Below, in pieces: positions 1 through 5,364 of a stretch of DNA of 5,364 bases; the stretch's first letter is position 1, and each line of letters begins with the position of its first letter. The notes beneath the pieces were generated by a model, which was not told where the DNA came from, made no database searches, and saw nothing but the letters and a program-made list of their open reading frames with translations. Location: the NCBI GenBank assembly GCA_025964075.1, contig JAOPZQ010000251.1, forward strand, positions 1-5,364, in the 5' to 3' direction. The stretch comes from Solirubrobacterales bacterium (GTDB taxonomy: Bacteria > Actinomycetota > Thermoleophilia > Solirubrobacterales > Solirubrobacteraceae). A program made the translations under genes and the position numbers.

Positions 1-1177
1 CTACTGGCACCGGTTCTTCCATCACCAGCCCGACCTCAACTACGAGAACCCCGAGGTCCAGGACGCGATGATCGAGGTCCTGGGCTTCTGGCTCGACCTG
101 GGGATCGACGGCTTCCGCCTCGACGCCGTCCCCTACCTCTACGAGGCCGAGGGGACGAACTGCGAGAACCTGCCCGCGACGCACGAGTACCTGAAGCGCG
201 TGCGGCGCGAGATCGACGCCGCCTACCCCGACCGCGTGCTGCTCGCCGAGGCGAACCAGTGGCCGTCCGACGTCGTCCCCTACTTCGGGAACGGCGACGA
301 GTGCCACATGGCGTTCCACTTCCCCGTGATGCCGCGCATGTTCATGGCACTCCGGCGCGAGGAGGCGACGCCGATGATCGACATCCTCGAGCAGACGCCC
401 GAGATCCCCGGGAACTGCCAGTGGGGCCTGTTCCTGCGCAACCACGACGAGCTGACTCTGGAGATGGTCACGGACGACGAGCGGGACTACATGTACGACG
501 AGTACGCCAAGGACCCGCGGATGCGCCTCAACCTGGGGATCCGCCGGCGCCTCGCGCCGCTGCTCGACGGCGGCCGCGACGAGATCGAGCTGATGCACGC
601 GATCCTGTTCTCCCTTCCGGGCTCGCCGGTGCTCTACTACGGTGACGAGATCGCGATGGGGGACAACGTGTTCCTGGGCGACCGGGACGGAGTGCGCACG
701 CCGATGCAGTGGACGGGCGACCGCAACGGCGGCTTCTCCCGCGCCGACTTCGCCCAGCTCTACCTGCCGCCGCTCATGGACCCGGTCTACGGCTACCAGG
801 CGGTGAACGTGGAGGCGCAGCTCCGCGCACCGAACTCGTTCCTGCGCTGGCTGCGCGCGTTCGTCGCGATGCGCAAGGAGCACCCGGTGTTCGGCCTCGG
901 CACCTATGAGCAGCTCCCGACGAACAACCCGCAGATCTTCGCCCACGTGCGCGCGTTCGAGGACGACGTGGTCCTCTGCGTCCACAACCTCGCGCGCTCG
1001 GCCCAGGCGGTCGAGCTCGACCTCGGCGCCTACGAGGGTAGGTTCCCGATCGAGATGTTCGGCCGCACCCGCTTCCCGCCGATCGGCGAGCTGTCGTATC
1101 TCCTCACGCTCGCCCGTCGCGGCTACTTCTGGTTCCAGCTCGAGGAGCCGGAGCCGGACGAGGAGTCGACCCCATGA
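1..1177 (+). CDS. treS: Trehalose synthase (maltose alpha-D-glucosyltransferase), 5'-truncated by window edge
   Basis: TreS is a cytoplasmic GH13 (subfamily 16) enzyme that reversibly converts trehalose to maltose; in the GlgE pathway it supplies maltose to the next enzyme. The open frame is already running at base 2 and gives 391 residues. The family is usually about 550-600 residues, so roughly the first third is missing, including GH13 conserved region I. The visible part begins YWHRFFHHQPDLNY, a TreS hallmark. It then has region II GIDGFRLDAVPYL with the nucleophile Asp at 122-124, region III LLAEANQWP with the acid/base Glu at 248-250, and region IV FLRNHDELTLEMV with the transition-state Asp at 446-448. 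The stretch GDRDGVRTPMQW (677-712) also fits TreS. The C-terminal beta domain ends FWFQL plus a short acidic tail. The ATG at 68 lies inside the conserved domain and is not the start. The stop overlaps the maltokinase start by 4 bases. Family assignment is secure; the domain and catalytic roles come from family knowledge. Confidence 0.96.
   Translation, partial: YWHRFFHHQPDLNYENPEVQDAMIEVLGFWLDLGIDGFRLDAVPYLYEAEGTNCENLPATHEYLKRVRREIDAAYPDRVLLAEANQWPSDVVPYFGNGDECHMAFHFPVMPRMFMALRREEATPMIDILEQTPEIPGNCQWGLFLRNHDELTLEMVTDDERDYMYDEYAKDPRMRLNLGIRRRLAPLLDGGRDEIELMHAILFSLPGSPVLYYGDEIAMGDNVFLGDRDGVRTPMQWTGDRNGGFSRADFAQLYLPPLMDPVYGYQAVNVEAQLRAPNSFLRWLRAFVAMRKEHPVFGLGTYEQLPTNNPQIFAHVRAFEDDVVLCVHNLARSAQAVELDLGAYEGRFPIEMFGRTRFPPIGELSYLLTLARRGYFWFQLEEPEPDEESTP
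1160..1165 (+). promoter_or_regulatory. Ribosome binding site of maltokinase gene
   Basis: GAGGAG lies inside the last codons of treS, 8 bases before the ATG at 1174. It supports that ATG as the true start and initiation coupled to termination of treS. Confidence 0.6.
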
Positions 1178-2571
1178 GCATCCGCGACGCGGCGCTCGCC
1201 GGCGATCTGAACTTCCTCGAGGACGTCGAGCTCGGCGCGTGGCTGACGAAGCGGCGCTGGTTCGCCTCGAAGGCGCGCGAGGTCTCCGCGTTCGGCGCCA
1301 TCGCCGGCGTGCCGGTCCGCACCGAGCCGCCGCTGTTCGTGATCGCGCTCGTCGAGGCGCGCTTCCACGCCGGCACGCACGAGCTCTACCAGGTGCCGAT
1401 CGGGCTGCGGCCGGAGCAGGACGGCTGGTCCGAGGGCGTGATCGGCACCGTCGACGGGTGGACCGTCTACGACGTGCTCAAGGACCCGGAGTACGGCCGG
1501 GCCGTCCTCGACCTGATGCGGGCGGGACGCGAGGTCGAGAGCGCGGGCGGCGTCGCGATCTTCGCCCCGGCCGACCGGCCGCTGCCGGAGTCCGTCGTGG
1601 ACGTCCGGCCGATGGACGCCGAGCAGTCGAACACCTCGCTCGTGTTCGACGACGCGGCGGCGCTCAAGATCTACCGGCGCCTCGAGCCGGGCATCAACCC
1701 CGAGCTCGAGCTGCTGCGCTTCCTCACGGAGCATGGCTTCGCGCAGGTGCCGGCGCTCCTCGGGCACGCCTCGTTCACGGGCCGCCTGATGGAGGCCACC
1801 CTGGGGATCCTCCAGGAGTTCGTCGCGGGCGCGCGCGACGGCTGGGAGCTCGCGCTCGACGAGGCGCCGCAGGGTGGGTTCATCGACCGCTGCCGGCCGC
1901 TCGGCGCGGTCACGGGCGCGATGCACTCGACGCTCGGCTCGGACGCCTCCGATCCCGCCTTCGCGCCCGAGGAGCCGAGCGGCGAGTCGCTCGCGCTGCT
2001 CACGGCCACCGTCGACGACGAGATCGAGAGGATCTTCCGGGACCTGCGCGACGTGCCCGCGGTGAGCCCGATCGCGGGCCGCGGCGAGGAGGTGCGCGAG
2101 AAGCTGCGCGAGCTCTCCCACGTCGCCGCCGGCGGCAAGATCATCCGCACGCACGGCGACTACCACCTGGGGCAGACCCTGCTGGCGGGCGAGCAGTGGA
2201 TGGTCCTCGACTTCGAGGGGGAGCCCGGTCGGCCGCTCCCCGAGCGCCGGCGCAAGCGCTCTCCGCTGCGCGACGTGGCGGGAATGCTGCGGTCGTTCGC
2301 CTACGTCGCCTCGGCCGGCACGCTGCTGCGGGGGACGGCCACGCCCGAGGGCTGGGAGGCCGCCGCGCGTGAGGAGTTCCTGGCCGGGTACTTCGAACAT
2401 GTGGACCCCGCGCTCCTGCCGCCCGGCGACCCCGCCACCCAGACCCTGCTCCGCATCTTCGAGCTCGAGAAGGCCGTCTACGAGCTGCGCTACGAGCTCA
2501 ACAACCGCCCCGACTGGGTCGAGATCCCGGTCGAGGGCATCGCGCGTCTGCTGGCGGAGGCCGACCGGTGA
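1174..2571 (+). CDS. mak: Maltokinase (ATP:maltose 1-phosphotransferase)
   Basis: Mak (also called Pep2) transfers phosphate from ATP to maltose, giving maltose 1-phosphate, the donor for GlgE. It is a cytoplasmic kinase with an aminoglycoside-phosphotransferase-like fold. The 465 residues match the usual 440-460 of stand-alone family members. The N-terminal cap carries the characteristic WLTKRRWFASKAR (residues 23-35). The N-lobe has SNTSLVF followed by LKIYRRLEPGINPELE, where Lys165 is the likely ATP-binding lysine. The C-lobe has the catalytic loop HGDYHLGQ (327-334, catalytic Asp329) and the metal-binding motif VLDFEGEP (Asp346), followed by a basic RRRKRSPLRDVAGMLRS segment typical of the family. 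The ATG start overlaps the treS stop (ATGA) and has a good ribosome binding site. The stop overlaps the glgB start (GTGA). In many actinobacteria this protein is fused to the C-terminus of TreS; here it is separate. No key residue appears missing. Residue roles are inferred from family structures. Confidence 0.95.
   Translation: MSIRDAALAGDLNFLEDVELGAWLTKRRWFASKAREVSAFGAIAGVPVRTEPPLFVIALVEARFHAGTHELYQVPIGLRPEQDGWSEGVIGTVDGWTVYDVLKDPEYGRAVLDLMRAGREVESAGGVAIFAPADRPLPESVVDVRPMDAEQSNTSLVFDDAAALKIYRRLEPGINPELELLRFLTEHGFAQVPALLGHASFTGRLMEATLGILQEFVAGARDGWELALDEAPQGGFIDRCRPLGAVTGAMHSTLGSDASDPAFAPEEPSGESLALLTATVDDEIERIFRDLRDVPAVSPIAGRGEEVREKLRELSHVAAGGKIIRTHGDYHLGQTLLAGEQWMVLDFEGEPGRPLPERRRKRSPLRDVAGMLRSFAYVASAGTLLRGTATPEGWEAAAREEFLAGYFEHVDPALLPPGDPATQTLLRIFELEKAVYELRYELNNRPDWVEIPVEGIARLLAEADR
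2556..2560 (+). promoter_or_regulatory. Ribosome binding site deciding the GTG start of glgB
   Basis: A consensus GGAGG sits within the last codons of mak, 7 bases before the GTG at 2568. Its spacing selects this GTG over other possible starts and again implies coupling to the upstream gene. Confidence 0.7.
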
Positions 2572-4751
2572 GCGCCCTGGCGACCGACGCCGAACGCCTC
2601 GCCGCGCGTTCGCACCCGGCCCCGCACGACGTGCTCGGGGCGCACCCGGCGCCCGGCGGCGTCGTCATCCGCGTCTTCCGGCCGGGCGCCGCGTCGGTCC
2701 GGGCGCTGCCCGAGGGCGGCGAGCCCGTCGACCTCGAGCTCGTGCATCCGAGCGGCCTCTTCGAGGGCACGGTGGTGGGCGCGACGCTGCCGCTGCGCTA
2801 CGAGCTCGAGGTCGCCTACACCGAGGGCACGTTCCGGATGCGCGACCCCTACGCGTTCCCGCCGACCCTGGGCGAGCTCGACCTGCACCTCGCCGGCGAG
2901 GGTCGCCACGAGGACCTCTACTGCCGCCTCGGCGCGCACGTGCGCGAGCTCGACGGCATCGCCGGCGTCGCGTTCGCCGTGTGGGCGCCGGCCGGCCAGG
3001 CGGTGAGCGTCGTCGGCGACTTCAACTCCTGGGACGCGCGACTCCACCCCATGCGCTCGCTCGGCTCGTCGGGGATCTGGGAGCTGTTCCTCCCCGGCGC
3101 CGAGGCCGGCGCCCATTACAAGTACGAGATCCTCGCGCCCGGCGGCGAGGTCCGGCTGAAGGCGGACCCGTACGCGCTCGAGTGCGAGGTGCCGCCCCAG
3201 ACCGCCTCGATCGTCCACCGCTCGCAGCACCGCTGGGACGACGAGGACTGGCTCGAGCGGCGTCGCGCGTCGCGGCCGCTCGAGGAGCCGATGTCGATCT
3301 ACGAGGTCCACCTCGGGTCGTGGCGGCGCAACTCGGCGGAGGACAACCGCTCGCTCACCTACCTCGAGCTCGCCGACGACCTCTCGGCCTACGCGCTCGA
3401 CCTCGGCTTCACGCACGTCGAGCTGCTGCCGGTGATGGCGCACCCGTTCGCCGGCTCGTGGGGGTACCAGGTGACCGGGTACTTCGCGCCCGCCGCGCAG
3501 TGGGGAAAGCCCGACGAGCTGCGCGCGTTCATGGACCGGCTGCACCAGAACGGCGTCGGCGTGATCCTCGACTGGGTGCCGGCGCACTTCCCCCGCGACG
3601 ACTGGGCGCTCGCCCGCTTCGACGGCACCGCGCTCTACGAGCACGAGGACCCGCGCCGCGGGGCGCATCCCGACTGGGGCACGCTCGTCTTCAACTTCGG
3701 CCGCCACGAGGTGCGGAACTTCCTCCTCGCCAGCGCCCTGTTCTGGGCCCGCGAGTACCACGCCGACGGCATCCGCGTGGACGCCGTCGCCTCGATGCTC
3801 TACCTCGACTACTCGCGCAAGGAGGGCGAGTGGGTCCCGAATGAGTTCGGGGGACGCGAGGACCTCGACGCGGTCACGTTCCTGAAGCAGCTGAACGAGG
3901 TCATCCACAGCCGCGAGCCGGGGATCGTTTCGGCCGCCGAGGAGTCGACGGCGTGGCCGGGCGTCTCGCGCCCCACGTACGTCGGCGGCCTCGGGTTCGG
4001 CTTCAAGTGGAACATGGGCTGGATGCACGACACGCTCGCGTACTTCTCGCACGACCCGATCCATCGCCGCTTCCACCACCACGAGCTGACGTTCTCGCTC
4101 ATGTACGCGTTCAGCGAGAACTTCATCCTGCCGCTGAGCCACGACGAGGTCGTGCACGGCAAGGGGTCGCTGTACTCGAAGATGCCGGGCGACCGCTGGC
4201 GCAAGTTCGCGAACCTGCGGGCGCTCTACGCCTACATGTGGGCGCACCCGGGCAAGAACCTCCTGTTCATGGGCGGCGAGCTCGCCCAGGAGCAGGAGTG
4301 GAGCCACGAGCGCTCGCTCGACTGGCACCTGCTCGAGCAGAGCGAGAACGCCGGCGTGCAGGCCCTGGTGCGCGACCTCAACCTGGCCTACCGCGACGAG
4401 CCGGCGCTGTGGCAGCTCGACTCCGATCCGGCCGGCTTCTTCTGGCTCGAGGCCAACGACACCGCCAACAACGTGATCGCCTTCTGCCGCACGACGGCCG
4501 GCGGCGACCGGGTCGTCGTCTGCGTCTGCAACCTCTCCCCCATCCCCCGTCACGCGTACCGCGTCGGCCTCCCGCGCGGCGGGAGGTGGCGCGAGCTCGT
4601 CAACACGGACTCGACGTTCTACGGCGGCTCGGACACGGGCAACTGGGGCGGCGTGGAAGCCGAGCCGATCCCGTGGCACGAGCAGCCCGTCTCGGCGCAC
4701 CTGACGCTGCCGCCACTGGGAGTGCTGTGGCTCGTGCCCGAGGGCCAGTAG
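2568..4751 (+). CDS. glgB: 1,4-alpha-glucan (glycogen) branching enzyme, GH13_9
   Basis: GlgB cuts an alpha-1,4-glucan chain and rejoins the piece through an alpha-1,6 bond, making branches in glycogen-like glucan. The 727 residues are essentially full length (E. coli GlgB has 728). An N-terminal N1 domain (about 1-110) contains HDVLGAHP and DPYAFPPTLGE (from Asp93). It is followed by a CBM48 module (about 130-210) with FAVWAPAGQAVSVVGDFNSW. The GH13 barrel carries the conserved regions: DWVPAHF (Asp335), GIRVDAVASMLY (nucleophile Asp405), AAEEST (acid/base Glu458) and LSHDEVVHG (Asp526). A C-terminal beta domain (about 620-727) ends LGVLWLVPEGQ. Counted from the GTG at 2568, these catalytic residues carry the same numbers as I recall for E. 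coli GlgB, which, with the GGAGG site, supports this start. The GTG overlaps the mak stop. The gene contains no TTA, CTA or TCA codon, a mark of extreme GC bias. It closes the visible operon. Confidence 0.97.
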   Translation: MSALATDAERLAARSHPAPHDVLGAHPAPGGVVIRVFRPGAASVRALPEGGEPVDLELVHPSGLFEGTVVGATLPLRYELEVAYTEGTFRMRDPYAFPPTLGELDLHLAGEGRHEDLYCRLGAHVRELDGIAGVAFAVWAPAGQAVSVVGDFNSWDARLHPMRSLGSSGIWELFLPGAEAGAHYKYEILAPGGEVRLKADPYALECEVPPQTASIVHRSQHRWDDEDWLERRRASRPLEEPMSIYEVHLGSWRRNSAEDNRSLTYLELADDLSAYALDLGFTHVELLPVMAHPFAGSWGYQVTGYFAPAAQWGKPDELRAFMDRLHQNGVGVILDWVPAHFPRDDWALARFDGTALYEHEDPRRGAHPDWGTLVFNFGRHEVRNFLLASALFWAREYHADGIRVDAVASMLYLDYSRKEGEWVPNEFGGREDLDAVTFLKQLNEVIHSREPGIVSAAEESTAWPGVSRPTYVGGLGFGFKWNMGWMHDTLAYFSHDPIHRRFHHHELTFSLMYAFSENFILPLSHDEVVHGKGSLYSKMPGDRWRKFANLRALYAYMWAHPGKNLLFMGGELAQEQEWSHERSLDWHLLEQSENAGVQALVRDLNLAYRDEPALWQLDSDPAGFFWLEANDTANNVIAFCRTTAGGDRVVVCVCNLSPIPRHAYRVGLPRGGRWRELVNTDSTFYGGSDTGNWGGVEAEPIPWHEQPVSAHLTLPPLGVLWLVPEGQ

Positions 4752-4787
4752 TTTCACCGGCCGTACGAGGACCTCCTCGGCCTGCGG

Positions 4788-4815
4788 CGCGGCGGCGCCG
4801 ACGGCGCGGGCCGCG
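4788..4815. terminator. Candidate hairpin terminator between convergent genes
   Basis: An imperfect inverted repeat in the 126-base gap between glgB and the convergent thioesterase gene. Outer arms CGCGGC (4788-4793) and GCCGCG (4810-4815) pair over 6 bp. Inner arms GCGCC (4795-4799) and GGCGC (4803-4807) pair over 5 bp around a GAC loop, with a small internal loop between the two stems. All 11 pairs are G-C. No T run follows on either strand, so it is not a classic intrinsic terminator. T-less hairpin terminators have been proposed for actinobacteria. In DNA this GC-rich a stem of this size could arise by chance, so the call is tentative. Confidence 0.3.
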
Positions 4816-4877
4816 TGGGGTTCGCCGCCCAGGACGGTCTCGTCAGGTTCGGAGCGGACGTGCTCGGGCGCGGCTCG

Positions 4878-5364
4878 CTAGCGCTCGGCCACGTACAGCG
4901 CCTGCGCCGCGCGCCCGATCGGGCCCCGCTCGTCGCGGACGACGCTCACGGCGAGGCCGATCCCGTCGGGCTCGACGGTGGTCCGCGCGTCGAGGCAGAC
5001 CCACTCGCCGACCGGCTCGCGCTCGAGGTAGAGCGTGAGGTCGGGGTTGATGAAGACGTAGCGCGTCCAGTCGAGCGCGGCGCTCGCGCCGTTGCCGAAG
5101 TCGGCCGCGGCCGCCGCGCGCTGGAGCGGCGTGATCGAAGCGCCGGCGACCACGGGCACTCGCAGGCGGTACCACGCGATCGCGGGGCCCGGATCCTCGA
5201 GCGCGCCGGCGACGAAGCGGATCTCGACGCCGTCCTCGCCGAACCACGGGCGCATCACGCCGAAGGTCGCCGGCTCGGCCGTGCCGTGCTCGGGACCGGG
5301 CGGGCGGGGCTCGTCCGGGGGCGGGACCGCGGGCACGGCGCCCTCCTCGGCGCGGATGCGCAGC
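4878..5364 (-). CDS. TesB-like acyl-CoA thioesterase family protein, 5'-truncated by window edge
   Basis: This resembles the actinobacterial acyl-CoA thioesterase family with a double hotdog fold (TesB-like, Pfam 4HBT_3 type), whose members hydrolyse acyl-CoA thioesters in the cytoplasm; the substrate cannot be told from sequence. The frame stays open to the right edge, giving 161 residues ending at a TAG (4878-4880). The visible part is a proline-rich linker (PPPDEPRPPGPEHG) followed by the second hotdog domain: PLQRAAAAADFGNG, LDWTRYVFINPDLTLYL, GEWVCLDARTTVEPDGIGL and GPIGRAAQALYVAER. The Asp in AAADFGN (5100-5102) and the Gln in AAQALYV (4902-4904) sit where I would place the catalytic Asp and Gln of E. 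coli TesB. The first hotdog domain, about 100 residues, should lie beyond the window. A GTG at 5334-5336 could be read as a start, but it falls inside the linker and has coding-like sequence before it. The gene converges on glgB and is probably an unrelated transcription unit. Confidence 0.8.
   Translation of the reverse strand, partial: LRIRAEEGAVPAVPPPDEPRPPGPEHGTAEPATFGVMRPWFGEDGVEIRFVAGALEDPGPAIAWYRLRVPVVAGASITPLQRAAAAADFGNGASAALDWTRYVFINPDLTLYLEREPVGEWVCLDARTTVEPDGIGLAVSVVRDERGPIGRAAQALYVAER

Noticed and set aside
68..70. ATG as the start of treS
   Set aside because: The preceding 22 codons (starting at base 2) are conserved TreS sequence in the same frame, so this Met is internal.
906..2372. 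Long + strand frame (488 codons) overlapping treS and mak
   Set aside because: The product is almost entirely Arg, Ser, Ala and Pro, typical of an out-of-frame reading of GC-rich genes. The mak frame shows intact kinase motifs.
1123..2400. 425-codon open frame on the - strand opposite mak
   Set aside because: Same effect: it is codon-aligned with mak, and the translated product is an Arg/Leu/Glu-rich sequence without motifs.
2369..3844. 491-codon + strand frame overlapping the end of mak and the first half of glgB
   Set aside because: Arg/Ala/Pro-rich out-of-frame product; the glgB frame has the N1, CBM48 and GH13 motifs.
2490..4757. Very long open frame (755 codons) on the - strand opposite glgB
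   Set aside because: It is codon-aligned with glgB and stays open only because glgB has no TTA, CTA or TCA codons. Its product has no recognisable domain, while the + strand encodes a clear GH13 enzyme.
3953..5038. 361-codon + strand frame running from glgB through the gap into the thioesterase region
   Set aside because: Arg/Ala/Pro-rich composition with no motif; it is out of frame with glgB and antisense to the thioesterase gene at its end.
5334..5336. GTG on the - strand as the start of a short single-domain thioesterase
   Set aside because: It lies in the proline-rich linker between the two hotdog domains, and the frame continues open to the edge (LRIRAEEGA before it), so the gene most likely starts outside the window.
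1..5364. Mobile elements, tRNA/rRNA genes, CRISPR arrays, riboswitches or tandem repeats
   Set aside because: No transposase, integrase, structured RNA gene or repeat-spacer pattern was seen; recurring GAGCTCGAG-like words are Glu-Leu-Glu codons in GC-rich genes.

Overview
The window is very GC-rich throughout, with third codon positions almost always G or C. It carries genes typical of Actinomycetota. The protein sequences fit an actinobacterium, possibly a deep-branching class such as Thermoleophilia, but that placement is only an impression and was not tested.

Layout: three genes run on the + strand as a tight unit. These are the 3' two-thirds of a trehalose synthase gene (treS, cut by the left edge, ending at 1177), a complete maltokinase gene (mak/pep2, 1174-2571) and a complete glycogen branching enzyme gene (glgB, 2568-4751). 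Each junction is a 4-base stop/start overlap (ATGA, then GTGA) with a purine-rich ribosome binding site just upstream, so the three are almost certainly cotranscribed and translationally coupled. A 126-base convergent gap (4752-4877) follows, holding a strong GC hairpin. The right end is the C-terminal half of a TesB-like acyl-CoA thioesterase gene on the - strand, cut by the right edge.

How the genes work together: this is the core of the GlgE pathway. TreS interconverts trehalose and maltose, Mak phosphorylates maltose with ATP to maltose 1-phosphate, GlgE (not in the window, probably just upstream) uses that as donor to extend alpha-1,4-glucan, and GlgB adds alpha-1,6 branches. The thioesterase is convergent with the operon and is not obviously part of it.

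Operon promoter: none is visible, because the start of the operon lies left of the window. I found no tRNA, rRNA, mobile element, CRISPR array or long repeat. The known genes account for almost all of the window and I see no previously undescribed system. The only part not explained by recognised genes is the short convergent gap, which has codon-like base periodicity.
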